From contig CAYUEG010000005.1 of the NCBI GenBank assembly GCA_964443245.1, positions 1 through 64,000 on the forward strand: a DNA stretch of 64,000 nt, read 5' to 3'. Every line of letters begins with the position of its first letter. Positions within the stretch are counted from its first letter, which is position 1. Under the pieces are notes generated by a model. It ran no database searches and was not told where the DNA came from. It was given only the letters and a program-made list of their open reading frames with translations. Origin of the DNA: CANJDH01 sp964443245 (GTDB taxonomy: Bacteria; Pseudomonadota; Gammaproteobacteria; Burkholderiales; JAEUOS01). Shown here piece after piece: positions 55,257 to 63,554 of this stretch. The position numbers and the translations under genes are program-made.

Positions 55257-57017
55257 TCATCCCGTCTGCGCAGCGATGGTGGCAGCGCGGACTGCGCTTT
55301 CTTCAGCCACCAACGCCGCCAGTTCCTCGCGTGCCGCCGGATTCGCCATCTCCTCCGCAATGATGCGGGCGGTCCGCTGACGGCGCCACTGGTCCCGCAA
55401 GGAACGAAGCGCGTGGCGAAACTCAGCCTCGACAATACTCGGCTCTTTCTCGATTTCAATCGATTCGATGACCGCCTTGCGCAGGAACGGTTCGACCTCC
55501 GAACCGGCAAACGACTCGGCAAGACTTGCCGGCGATAGGCCCGGACCGCCGGCCACAATCGCATCGATTACCGCGCGTACCGGCGAATGTTCGGGTAGCA
55601 CATGGCGCTGCTCCTCGGTTTCGGGCAACAGAGCAAAACGCGGTTCGCGTATGAGCAAGCGAAGTATCTGCTCGTCGAGCGGCGTAACGGGGGCGCGCGA
55701 GGCGCGCGGCGGGGCGCTGCGCACATACGAAGCCTGCGCCTTCAGCTCGCACAGCCGCTCAACTTCCGCCGGCGTCATGCGTGCCAGTTCCGCAATTTCC
55801 TTCACGATAGCCAACCGCAGGCCGGCGGCACTGATGCGCTGCAAATGAGGTTTGGCAGCATTCACGAGACCAGCACGCCCTTCGGCTGACGTCAGATCCC
55901 CCTGCGCCACCAGTTCGCGAACCAGGAAGCGGGAAAGCGGCATTGCCCCATCCACAAGGGCCTCAAACGCCTCTTGCCCAAACTCGCGTATGTAGGTATC
56001 CGGGTCGTGCTCTTCAGGCAAAAACAGGAACGAAAAAACCTTGTCGTCGCTGGTCAGGGAGAGGCTGTTCTCCAGACCGCGCCAGGCAGCACGGCGTCCG
56101 GCTGCGTCACCATCGAAGCAGAAGATGATGCGGTCGGCCTGCTTGATCAGCTTTTGCACGTGAGCAGGCGTACACGCCGTGCCGAGCGTGGCAACGGCGT
56201 ATCCGACACCCATTTGCGCCAGCGCCACCACGTCCATATAGCCTTCCACCACCAACACTTTGCCGGCCGCCCGAATCGCCTGTCTCGCTTCATACAGACC
56301 GTAAAGCTCACGCCCCTTTTCAAACAGTGGCGTCTCGGGAGAGTTGAGGTACTTGGGCTCGCCCGCACCGATCACCCGCCCGCCAAAACCAACAATCGCG
56401 CCGCGGCTGTTGCGGATGGGAAACATGACGCGCCCGCGAAAGCGGTCGTAGCGGGAGCCCTTCTCGTTTTCAATGACCAGTCCGGTATCAAGCATCTCCT
56501 TGTTGCCATACTGATCCGGAAAAACGGACTGCAGCAAGTTCCATTCGTCCGGCACATAACCCAATCCGAACTGGCGTGCCACTGCCCCCGAAAGCCCCCG
56601 CCCCTTGAGATACTCAATTGCCACTGGCGATGTCTTCAGGGTGTCTCGGTAGAAACGGCAGGCACGCTCCATCATTCCGATCAATGCGGAGCTATCCGGC
56701 CCGTCACGACGCGCTCCGGTACGCTCCTGTTCAGGGACAACCAGGCCAACCGACTGAGCCAAATCCTTGATCGCTTCCACATACGTCAAGCCGGTGTGCT
56801 CCATCATGAAGCCGATCGCAGATCCGTGTGCTCCACAGCCGAAGCAGTGGTAGAACTGCTTGGTAGGACTCACGGTAAAGGACGGGGATTTTTCGTTGTG
56901 GAATGGGCAAAGTCCCATCAGGTTGACGCCGCCCTTTTTCAGCTGGACGTACTTACCCACCACATCGACAATATCGACCCGGTTGAGCAATTCCTGAATG
57001 AAGGATTGGGGAATCAT
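55257..57017 (-). CDS. dnaG: DNA primase
   Basis: DnaG makes RNA primers for replication. 586 residues: an N-terminal zinc finger (GLCPFHNEKSPSFTVSPTK then FYHCFGCGAHGSAIGFMM), the TOPRIM catalytic core (LVVEGYMDVVALAQMGVGYA, RIIFCFDGDAAGRRAA, FLFLPEEHDPDTYIREFG) and a C-terminal helicase-binding domain (RDQWRRQRTARIIAEEMA). ATG 57017 matches the family start MIPQSFIQELLNRVDIVDVV. It stands before rpoD on the same strand; rpsU is not adjacent in this window. Confidence 0.96.
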   Translation of the reverse strand: MIPQSFIQELLNRVDIVDVVGKYVQLKKGGVNLMGLCPFHNEKSPSFTVSPTKQFYHCFGCGAHGSAIGFMMEHTGLTYVEAIKDLAQSVGLVVPEQERTGARRDGPDSSALIGMMERACRFYRDTLKTSPVAIEYLKGRGLSGAVARQFGLGYVPDEWNLLQSVFPDQYGNKEMLDTGLVIENEKGSRYDRFRGRVMFPIRNSRGAIVGFGGRVIGAGEPKYLNSPETPLFEKGRELYGLYEARQAIRAAGKVLVVEGYMDVVALAQMGVGYAVATLGTACTPAHVQKLIKQADRIIFCFDGDAAGRRAAWRGLENSLSLTSDDKVFSFLFLPEEHDPDTYIREFGQEAFEALVDGAMPLSRFLVRELVAQGDLTSAEGRAGLVNAAKPHLQRISAAGLRLAIVKEIAELARMTPAEVERLCELKAQASYVRSAPPRASRAPVTPLDEQILRLLIREPRFALLPETEEQRHVLPEHSPVRAVIDAIVAGGPGLSPASLAESFAGSEVEPFLRKAVIESIEIEKEPSIVEAEFRHALRSLRDQWRRQRTARIIAEEMANPAAREELAALVAEESAVRAATIAAQTG

Positions 57018-57085
57018 GGCAATGTCGATGCGATGATTTTACGTCTGCGGAATGGCACCGGAAGGCAGGTGCGGCGGGTACACCA

Positions 57086-57114
57086 TAAAAAACGCCCCGT
57101 CGGAAACGGGGCGT
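57086..57114 (-). terminator. Rho-independent terminator after the TRAP binding protein gene
   Basis: On the minus strand a 9-bp stem (ACGCCCCGT/ACGGGGCGT) with a five-base loop is followed by T6. It lies just past the stop of the DctP-like gene and before dnaG. Confidence 0.88.
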
Positions 57115-57135
57115 CCGTTACCAATCTGGCAGCAC

Positions 57136-58161
57136 TTACTTGGTGTGCTTCTTGATGAGCGCCTTGGCGGTATCGAGCAGCATCTTGCCATTAAAGTTCT
57201 TGCCGTTCATTTCCTTGACCCACTCGTCATCAACCAGATCCGCCGCCTTGCGAAAGGCCTCGGTCTCCTGAGCCGTAAACGTGTAGTGCACGTTCTTGCG
57301 GTCTTCCGATGCCTTTTTGCCGGCGGCGTCATTTCCCTGTTGCGTCCGCCCCAACCAGCCCGACGTTTCGATGCCGGAGTTGTCATCGATGATTTTCTTG
57401 AGGTCAGCCGGCAGAGAGTCGTATTTGGCCTTGTTCATCGCCATCACGAATGTCGTGGTGTAGAGCGATGTTCCAGCGGGGAACTCCGAATGAAACTTGG
57501 CCAACTCTTCAAGCTTGACGGCCGGCACCACTTCCCACGGAACTACTGCAGCGTCAATCACGCCCTTGGAAATGGAGTCGGGAATCTGCGGGAGCGGCAT
57601 GCCCACTGGGGTGGCGCCCAAAGCGCCCAGCATTTTGGTGATCTGCCGCGTCGGTCCGCGCACCTTCATCCCCTTGAGATCAGCGACCGACTTGATCTGC
57701 TTGTCACGCGAATGGAAGAAACCCGGCCCGTGCACATTGACTGCCAGCACCTTCACGTCCTTGAATTCGTCGGCGGCAACGGTGTTGATGTACTCCCAGT
57801 AAGCCCGAGAGGTGGCTTCCGCGTTGGTCATCATAAACGGCAACTCAAACGCTTCCACCCTTGGAAAGCGCCCAGGAGTGTTGCCGGGCAGTGTCCAGGT
57901 GACGTCCACTACCCCGTCCTTGGTCTGGTCATACAAATTGGCAGGGGTGCCACCAAGTTGCATTGCCGGGAAACGCTCAAATTTGATCCGCCCGCCTGAT
58001 TCCTTCTCGACTTTCTCCATCCACGCCACGTGCATGGTGCGCCATACGGCTGACTGTGGCGCCATGAAGGTGTGAAACTTGAGGGTAACTGTCTGCTGTG
58101 CTTGGGCAAAGTGGCCCACCAAGGCGAGGCTGGCGCCAAGAATGAGGTGCTTGATCTTCAT
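57136..58161 (-). CDS. TRAP transporter substrate-binding protein (DctP family)
   Basis: 341 residues from ATG 58161 after AGGAG. Signal peptide MKIKHLILGASLALVGHFAQ ending AQA; mature part VTLKFHTFMAPQSAVWRTMH, GRIKFERFPAMQLGGTPANL, and the TRAP core DLKGMKVRGPTRQITKMLGA with the ligand-carboxylate-binding arginine and GMPLPQIPDSISKGVIDAAV. Periplasmic; ligand unknown, probably an organic acid. The dctQ and dctM membrane genes are not adjacent, so it is an orphan binding protein here. A terminator follows, making it probably monocistronic. Confidence 0.88.
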   Translation of the reverse strand: MKIKHLILGASLALVGHFAQAQQTVTLKFHTFMAPQSAVWRTMHVAWMEKVEKESGGRIKFERFPAMQLGGTPANLYDQTKDGVVDVTWTLPGNTPGRFPRVEAFELPFMMTNAEATSRAYWEYINTVAADEFKDVKVLAVNVHGPGFFHSRDKQIKSVADLKGMKVRGPTRQITKMLGALGATPVGMPLPQIPDSISKGVIDAAVVPWEVVPAVKLEELAKFHSEFPAGTSLYTTTFVMAMNKAKYDSLPADLKKIIDDNSGIETSGWLGRTQQGNDAAGKKASEDRKNVHYTFTAQETEAFRKAADLVDDEWVKEMNGKNFNGKMLLDTAKALIKKHTK

Positions 58162-58375
58162 TGTGATTGTCTCCTGATTTAAAGATGCACGCTTCGAGAG
58201 AGTGCCCAAAGAATGGACGGCTCAAACACCGAAGTGGCGCGAAGCTTACGTCAAATTACAGCAAAAGCGACTGCTCAAAGCAAAAAAGACGCGATATAGG
58301 CCAGCGTAGCGCTTCGGCACGCCGAGCCCACCAACCCAAATGCCGACCCTTCCTGGCGTCCTACAGGCACGGCAC

Positions 58376-58954
58376 CTACAAACCGCCATTTTGCTGGGCT
58401 ACCATGCAATAGAGCATGGGAATCGATAGCATGGTATTGAAGCGGGACACCAGCATGGCCAGCCGAGCCGCTCCAGCTTTCTCAGCCGGCTCTGCGGGCA
58501 CCATCCCCAATGCCTTCTTCTGATTCGGCCAGATGACGAACCAGACATTGAAGGCCATCACCAGAGCCAGCCACATACCAATACCAATGGCAAGAAACGG
58601 CTTCTGAAGGGTCAAGGCTGGGCCGATCGAACCATTCATGAAGGCAATCAACAACCCGGTTACAACGGTAGCCAACGCCGCCCACCGAAACCAGAACAAG
58701 GCAGTCGGAGCAATGACCTTCGACACTGCCGGTTTCTGTTCATCGGGGATTTTCGGCATGGAAGGGATCTGCACAAAATTGAAATACCAGAGCAGTCCTA
58801 CCCACATCACACCACACAGAACGTGCAGCCAGCGCACAAAAAAAATACCCCAGGCATGGTCGAGTTGACCATCACGCAGTACGGCCAGCATCAGCATGAC
58901 CAGTACCAAACCTGCCACGACGGAACGGCCCAGAGACTGAAAAATCGCGCTCAT
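58376..58954 (-). CDS. PuuD-like (urate oxidase N-terminal domain family) membrane protein
   Basis: 192 residues from ATG 58954 with about five transmembrane helices (11-27, 34-55, 85-105, 115-140, 165-188). The segment FFVRWLHVLCGVMWVGLLWY, FNFVQIPSMPKI and AFNVWFVIWPNQKKALGM resembles the membrane domain at the N-terminus of PuuD-type urate hydroxylases, but the C-terminal cytochrome c part of PuuD is absent. Enzymatic function is uncertain; it may bind haem through the histidine in RWLHVLCG (inference). It stands between sodB and the DctP gene. Confidence 0.65.
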   Translation of the reverse strand: MSAIFQSLGRSVVAGLVLVMLMLAVLRDGQLDHAWGIFFVRWLHVLCGVMWVGLLWYFNFVQIPSMPKIPDEQKPAVSKVIAPTALFWFRWAALATVVTGLLIAFMNGSIGPALTLQKPFLAIGIGMWLALVMAFNVWFVIWPNQKKALGMVPAEPAEKAGAARLAMLVSRFNTMLSIPMLYCMVAQQNGGL

Positions 58955-59015
58955 GTATTCGCCATTTTGTGAACTGCCGGCGCTGCTTTCAGTCCCTGTG
59001 ACCGACACGCATGAT

Positions 59016-59594
59016 TTAAGCGAGATTCTTGGCGACGAAATCCCAGTTCACCAAGTTCCAGAAGCCCTCGAGATACTTCGGTCGGGCATTGCGGTAATCA
59101 ATATAGTAGGCGTGCTCCCATACGTCGCAAGTCAGCAGCGGCTTGTCGGCTCCCGTGAGAGGGGTGGCCGCATTTGAGGTGGACACCAGATCGAGCGATC
59201 CGTCTGCCTTTTTGACTAGCCATGCCCAGCCCGAGCCGAACGTACCAACGGCGCACTTGTTGAATTCTTCCTTGAACTTCGCAAAGGAGCCCCACTTCTT
59301 GTTGATGGCATCCGCCAAGGCACCGGACGGTTCGCCACCGCCCGCGGGCTTCAAGCCCATCCAGTAGAACGTGTGGTTCCAGATTTGTGCGGCATTGTTG
59401 AACATGCCACCCGATGACTTCCTGACGATGTCTTCCAGGCTCAGATTCTCGAACTCTGTGCCTTTGATCAGGTTGTTCAAATTCGTGACGTAAGTCTGGT
59501 GATGCTTGCCATAGTGAAATTCCAGAGTCTCTTTCGACAGATGCGGGGCGAGACCATCCAAGGCATAAGGCAGTTCGGGAAGCTTGTGTTCCAT
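59016..59594 (-). CDS. sodB: Superoxide dismutase [Fe]
   Basis: 192 residues from ATG 59594 after GGAG. Metal ligands: His27 (FHYGKHHQTYV), the second His in QIWNHTFYW, and Asp/His in CDVWEHAYYIDYRNARPKYL. The NNAAQIWNH sequence with Gln is the iron-type hallmark. Cytoplasmic; removes superoxide. The frame extends to 59702 without a ribosome site. It stands alone with its own upstream region, between xseA and the PuuD-like gene. Confidence 0.95.
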   Translation of the reverse strand: MEHKLPELPYALDGLAPHLSKETLEFHYGKHHQTYVTNLNNLIKGTEFENLSLEDIVRKSSGGMFNNAAQIWNHTFYWMGLKPAGGGEPSGALADAINKKWGSFAKFKEEFNKCAVGTFGSGWAWLVKKADGSLDLVSTSNAATPLTGADKPLLTCDVWEHAYYIDYRNARPKYLEGFWNLVNWDFVAKNLA

Positions 59595-59728
59595 GTTGAA
59601 ATTTCTCCGGCTTGACAAGGGTTCTTGGGTTGAACGGGACTGCTGCGGACAGAAAGACACATGCCGCGCAGGCATTTTAGGCCTTCCGCCTGCGGCGCGC
59701 AAAAAGCGTAAGAATGGCGCCAGTAGGG

Positions 59729-61108
59729 TTATTGTGAAGAAGGCTTCCTGCCCATTCGCTCAACCTTGGCGACTGCCGTTCCCTTGGCAAAAGACAATGC
59801 CAGGGTTTGCCCCACCACCAGTTGCGCACTATCCCGCACGACCTTGCCATCTTCCTGCTGCACCAGCGCATAGCCACGCTCGAGAACACGCGCGGGATTC
59901 AGAAGCCGCAGCCCCTGATCCATGCGCATGAGGCCGCGCGCCCGATCATTCAGCTGTCCATTCATCCCTTCAACAAGCCGGCGGCGTGCATGTTGCCATT
60001 GCAATCCTGCAGACGCGAGAGCTGGATGCCGCAAGCCTGCCCTGGCTGTGCTCCACGCCAGCGCATGTCTCGCGAGTCTGCCATGCATGGCGGCAGTGAG
60101 TCGCCCGGCCGACGCACCCAAGGCCTGCCGCTGCAGCGCTAACCGGGTGGAGGGCGAAACCAGGGCACGCGCCAACCAGTCAAGGCGCTGGGAAAGTGTG
60201 TTGACGCGTCGCAAAAAACTCCGATGCAACAGGTCTGCTTGGGAAGCCAGTTGACGGTGCAGAAGACGCACGTCGGGAACCACCAGTTCGGCCGCGGCCG
60301 TCGGCGTAGCGGCGCGCACATCGGCCACCCAATCGGCGATCGTCACATCGGTTTCATGACCCACGCCCGTGACAACCGGCACCGGACAGTCCAGAATGGC
60401 GCGGGCTACGTCTTCCTGATTGAAACACCACAAGTCCTCAATCGATCCCCCACCACGGCACAGGATGACCACATCGACGCAGTCAGTTACCGTGCGGGAA
60501 CCCGCCAGTCGAATTGCCGACACAATCGACTCGGCTGCCCCGTCCCCCTGAACCGGCGTCGGGTAAACGACGACCGGGATCATCGGCGCGCGACGCTTGA
60601 GTGTCGTTAGCACATCACGCAGTGCCGCAGCTTGAAGTGATGTAATCACCGCGATGGCGCGCGGCAAGTAAGGCAATGCCCGCTTGCGCGCCGAATCGAA
60701 CAACCCCTCCCTTTCCAGTTTTTGCTTAAGCCGCAGGAATGCCTCGAACAGCGCGCCAGCACCACCTCGGCGCATGGACTCCACATTCAGCTGATACTCG
60801 CCGCGGGTCTCGAACAACGTTACCGCCGCCTGAACCTCGACGGCATCACCATTGCGCGGCTCGAAGCCGAGTGTGGCGGCGCGCCCGCGCCACATGGCAC
60901 AGCGCACTTGAGCGGTCGCGTCCTTGAGCGAGAAATAGACGTGGCCGGATGCGGCACGAGTGAATCCGGTTATCTCGCCGCTTACCTTGAGCGGAGGGAT
61001 GCCACGCTCAAGCAGCTGGCGCGCCCGCCGATTCAGCTCGGATACGGAAAGGGCGAGGTTGGCCGACAGCTCCGGTTCCGGGGCGGAAAAATCGGGACGG
61101 CTAAGCAT
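59729..61108 (-). CDS. xseA: Exodeoxyribonuclease VII large subunit
   Basis: XseA is the catalytic subunit of exonuclease VII. 459 residues from ATG 61108: OB-fold N-terminus (ALSVSELNRRARQLLERGIP; HVYFSLKDATAQVRCAMWRG), a catalytic domain with AVITSLQAAALRDVLTTLKR, VVILCRGGGSIEDLWCFNQE and VVTGVGHETDVTIADWVADV (conserved Gly/His/Asp), RAATPTAAAELVVPD, a long coiled-coil region and the C-terminal AKGTAVAKVERM. A TTG at 61138 is an alternative start. It is divergent from exbB; the small subunit is at 5745-5984. Confidence 0.93.
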   Translation of the reverse strand: MLSRPDFSAPEPELSANLALSVSELNRRARQLLERGIPPLKVSGEITGFTRAASGHVYFSLKDATAQVRCAMWRGRAATLGFEPRNGDAVEVQAAVTLFETRGEYQLNVESMRRGGAGALFEAFLRLKQKLEREGLFDSARKRALPYLPRAIAVITSLQAAALRDVLTTLKRRAPMIPVVVYPTPVQGDGAAESIVSAIRLAGSRTVTDCVDVVILCRGGGSIEDLWCFNQEDVARAILDCPVPVVTGVGHETDVTIADWVADVRAATPTAAAELVVPDVRLLHRQLASQADLLHRSFLRRVNTLSQRLDWLARALVSPSTRLALQRQALGASAGRLTAAMHGRLARHALAWSTARAGLRHPALASAGLQWQHARRRLVEGMNGQLNDRARGLMRMDQGLRLLNPARVLERGYALVQQEDGKVVRDSAQLVVGQTLALSFAKGTAVAKVERMGRKPSSQ

Positions 61109-61177
61109 CAGGAAGAAGGACGCCTTTGATTTGAGCAATACCGACCGAATCCCCGCTGGACAAGGCAGTTACCGGCG

Positions 61178-61223
61178 TTTCCCACAGGATTTCCACAGAG
61201 TTGTCCACCACAATTGTGGATAA
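61178..61223. promoter_or_regulatory. Cluster of DnaA-box-like sequences between xseA and exbB
   Basis: TGTGGATAA at 61215-61223 is an exact DnaA box (TTATCCACA) on the minus strand. Within 46 bp lie TTTCCCACA (61178-61186) and ATTTCCACA (61189-61197), each 8/9 to TTWTNCACA, and the weaker TTGTCCACC (61201-61209). A CCACAATTGTGG palindrome overlaps the exact box. DnaA binding is inferred from sequence only. Confidence 0.4.
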
Positions 61224-61288
61224 CGCACGCCGGTTTCCGTTACACTGCACGAGTTTTATTACCTCAAGTTGCCAAGGGAGAATGCGTC

Positions 61289-61897
61289 GTGCTGGACATC
61301 ATCAAATCGGCGGGATGGCCAATCTATCCGTTGCTGCTGGCTTCCATCATCGCCGTCGCACTGATTATCGAACGGCTGATCGTGCTGCGCAAGTCCAAGG
61401 TGTTGCCGGCCAGCCTGTTGCCCGAAGTGCTCAGCCTCTACAAGTCCAAGCAGGTCACCGATGATGTGATTGCCAAGGTTGAGGCCAATTCGCCGTTAGG
61501 AAGGGTGCTGGCTGCGGGCTTGCGCAATGACAAGAGCTCGCGCTACGTCATGAAAGAAGCGATCGAAGAGGCGGGGAGGATCGTCACCCATGAACTCGAG
61601 CGCTTCCTCAACGGTCTGGGCACCATCGCGACGGCAGCTCCCCTGATGGGATTGTTTGGCACTGTGGTCGGGATGATCGAGATTTTCGGCAGCCAATCGC
61701 CCTCTGGCACCAACCCGCAGGCCCTGGCCCACGGCATTTCCGTCGCTCTCTACAACACAGGCTTTGGCATCCTCATCGCCATTCCCGCCCTGATCTTTTA
61801 CCGCTATTTTCGTGCCAAGGTGGAAGACTTCGTTGTCGAAATGGAGCAAAGTGCGATCAAGCTCCTCGATCTTGCGCATGGCGAACGCAAGGCCTGA
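61289..61897 (+). CDS. exbB: ExbB/TolQ/MotA family proton channel subunit
   Basis: 202 residues from GTG 61289 after GGGAG. Three transmembrane helices: about 11-28 (YPLLLASIIAVALIIERL), a second near 100-125 (LGTIATAAPLMGLFGTVVGM) and a third near 150-170 (LYNTGFGILIAIPALIFYRY). LMGLFGTVVGMIEIF with ALAHGISVALYNTGFG is the family signature. It uses the proton gradient to drive TonB or a similar envelope protein. It is followed 15 bp later by exbD, and by lipid A and Kdo genes; no tonB is adjacent. Confidence 0.9.
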   Translation: MLDIIKSAGWPIYPLLLASIIAVALIIERLIVLRKSKVLPASLLPEVLSLYKSKQVTDDVIAKVEANSPLGRVLAAGLRNDKSSRYVMKEAIEEAGRIVTHELERFLNGLGTIATAAPLMGLFGTVVGMIEIFGSQSPSGTNPQALAHGISVALYNTGFGILIAIPALIFYRYFRAKVEDFVVEMEQSAIKLLDLAHGERKA

Positions 61898-61912
61898 TCG
61901 GAGGGAACGGAC

Positions 61913-62332
61913 GTGAACTTTCGCCGTAAAGCCGCGGAGGAGCCGGAAATCAACTTCATTCCGTTGATCGACGTGCTGTTGGTGATCCTGATCTTCCTGA
62001 TGGTTACCACCACCTACTCGAAGTACGCCGAACTGCAGATCAACCTGCCCACCGCTGATGCAGAGAAGCAATTGGAGCGTCCGAATGAGGTGAACGTCGG
62101 GGTCACCAGCGGTGGCAAGTTCGCCATCAACGGTAAGACAATCGTGTTCTCGAATGTGGAGAGTCTGTCGAGCGACCTCAAGGCAGCTGCAAGCGGCAAG
62201 AAAGACCCAGTAGTCGTGATCAATGCCGACGCACAGGCGACGCACCAGTCCGTGGTCTACGTGATGCAGGCTTCGCAAATGGCCGGATTGGGTCAGGTAA
62301 CCTTTACCACCCAATCCCCCAGCGCCAAGTAG
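61913..62332 (+). CDS. exbD: ExbD/TolR family biopolymer transport protein
   Basis: 139 residues from GTG 61913 after GGAGGGAA. A short cytoplasmic N-terminus with NFRRKAAEEPEINFIPLIDV leads into one transmembrane helix (LLVILIFLMVTTTY), where the conserved membrane Asp in PLIDVLLV is the proton-relay residue. The periplasmic domain ends VVINADAQATHQSVVYVMQA with MAGLGQVTF. It forms the ExbB-ExbD proton-driven motor. ExbD is preferred to TolR by its pairing here and the following lpxK. Confidence 0.9.
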   Translation: MNFRRKAAEEPEINFIPLIDVLLVILIFLMVTTTYSKYAELQINLPTADAEKQLERPNEVNVGVTSGGKFAINGKTIVFSNVESLSSDLKAAASGKKDPVVVINADAQATHQSVVYVMQASQMAGLGQVTFTTQSPSAK

Positions 62333-62344
62333 AGCGCTTCCATC

Positions 62345-63394
62345 TTGCTGTCGCCGCACCTTTGGCTCGACTGGTGGCGGCCGCGACTGACAGCACGCAC
62401 AGCGCTGCTGCTGCCAGCCAGTTGGCTATATGCCGCATTGGTGGCATTGCGTAAGTATTTCTACCAGAACGGATGGCTACGTTCGGCCCGGCCCGGCTTG
62501 CCTGTCATCATTGTGGGCAACATCACCGTTGGTGGAACTGGCAAGACGCCCTTGGTGATTGCTCTCGTACACGCGCTGCGAACTGCGGGATACACACCTG
62601 GCGTGATCAGTCGCGGCTATGGCCGGTCGGCCAGGTCAGTCGATCCGATTGAGGTTACGGCTGGCAACAGCCCGGAAGAGTGCGGTGACGAACCGCTGTT
62701 GATTTTTCAGCGTACCGCCGCACCGGTGTTTGTCTGCACGAAGCGCCTGGCAGCGGCGAACGCCCTGACTCAGGCTCACCCTGGCGTCGACATTCTGGTG
62801 AGTGATGACGGCCTTCAGCATCTGGCGCTGGCCGGGGGCATCCGCTTGGCGTTATTCGACGAGCGCGGCATCGGCAATGGCTGCCTGCTCCCAGCCGGAC
62901 CGCTGCGCGAGCCGGTATCTTCGTTGTCAAGCCTGACCGCCGTAGTCTGTAACGGCACCGATAAGTTGCTCCAAGATATGGGGGCTTTGACGCTACTTGC
63001 CAGAACCAAGCCGACCCCTGTTTACCGGATGCTGTTCGAGCCCGGCTTGCCTTATCGGCTGAACCAGCCTGATCGCCGTCTCCCCTTGGGATTGCTCGCA
63101 GAAATGGGGCCGGTTGCTGCGGTGGCGGGCATCGGGCACCCACCGCGGTTCTTTGACACGCTGGAACGCGCCGGAATGCAATTCAGTCGGCACCCGTTTC
63201 CTGATCATCATGCGTTCTGCGAATCGGATCTGGACGACATTCAAGCGAGCGTCATCATCATGACAGAAAAGGACGCGATAAAATGCACTGCGTTCGCGGA
63301 CGCGCGCATCTGGGTGTTGCCTGTAGATGCGACCCTCGACCCTCTTCTGATCGCACGGATTCTGGAGACACTGCGTGGACCCAAAACTGCTTGA
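62345..63394 (+). CDS. lpxK: Tetraacyldisaccharide 4'-kinase
   Basis: LpxK phosphorylates the lipid A disaccharide at the 4' position on the inner membrane. 349 residues: an N-terminal membrane-associated helix (LLLPASWLYAALVALRKYFY), Walker A in VGNITVGGTGKTPLVIALVH (Lys67), GVISRGYGRSARSVDP, DILVSDDGLQHLALAG (the DDGLQH motif) and ITEKDAIKC-type IIMTEKDAIKCTAFAD. Start is uncertain: TTG 62345 gives MLSPHLWLDWW. It overlaps the small ycaR gene by 20 bp. Confidence 0.94.
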   Translation: MLSPHLWLDWWRPRLTARTALLLPASWLYAALVALRKYFYQNGWLRSARPGLPVIIVGNITVGGTGKTPLVIALVHALRTAGYTPGVISRGYGRSARSVDPIEVTAGNSPEECGDEPLLIFQRTAAPVFVCTKRLAAANALTQAHPGVDILVSDDGLQHLALAGGIRLALFDERGIGNGCLLPAGPLREPVSSLSSLTAVVCNGTDKLLQDMGALTLLARTKPTPVYRMLFEPGLPYRLNQPDRRLPLGLLAEMGPVAAVAGIGHPPRFFDTLERAGMQFSRHPFPDHHAFCESDLDDIQASVIIMTEKDAIKCTAFADARIWVLPVDATLDPLLIARILETLRGPKTA

Positions 63395-63554
63395 CATACT
63401 GGTCTGCCCCATCACGAAGGGCACTCTGGTTTACGACAAGGAAAAGCAGGAACTGATCTCGAAATCGGCACGGCTGGCATATCCGATCCGCGACGGCATC
63501 CCTGTCATGCTGGAAGAGGAAGCGCGTCGTTTGAGCGAGGCCGAACTGGCGTGA
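63375..63554 (+). CDS. ycaR: YcaR/Trm112 family small protein with missing zinc-type cysteines
   Basis: 59 residues from GTG 63375, overlapping the end of lpxK and, by 4 bp (GTGA), the start of kdsB. It reads MDPKLLDILVCPITKGTLVY, then KQELISKSARLAYPIRDGIP and VMLEEEARRLSE. This fits the YcaR (UPF0434/Trm112) family normally found between lpxK and kdsB, but family members usually have CPxC and a further Cys (LIC). Here only the first Cys remains (CPIT; LISK). Function of the family is unclear; the archaeal and eukaryotic relative Trm112 activates methyltransferases. Confidence 0.88.
   Translation: MDPKLLDILVCPITKGTLVYDKEKQELISKSARLAYPIRDGIPVMLEEEARRLSEAELA

Noticed and set aside
61201..61223. 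Replication origin
   Set aside because: DnaA-box-like sites are present, but dnaA, dnaN, rpmH and an AT-rich unwinding element are not, so an origin call is unsupported.
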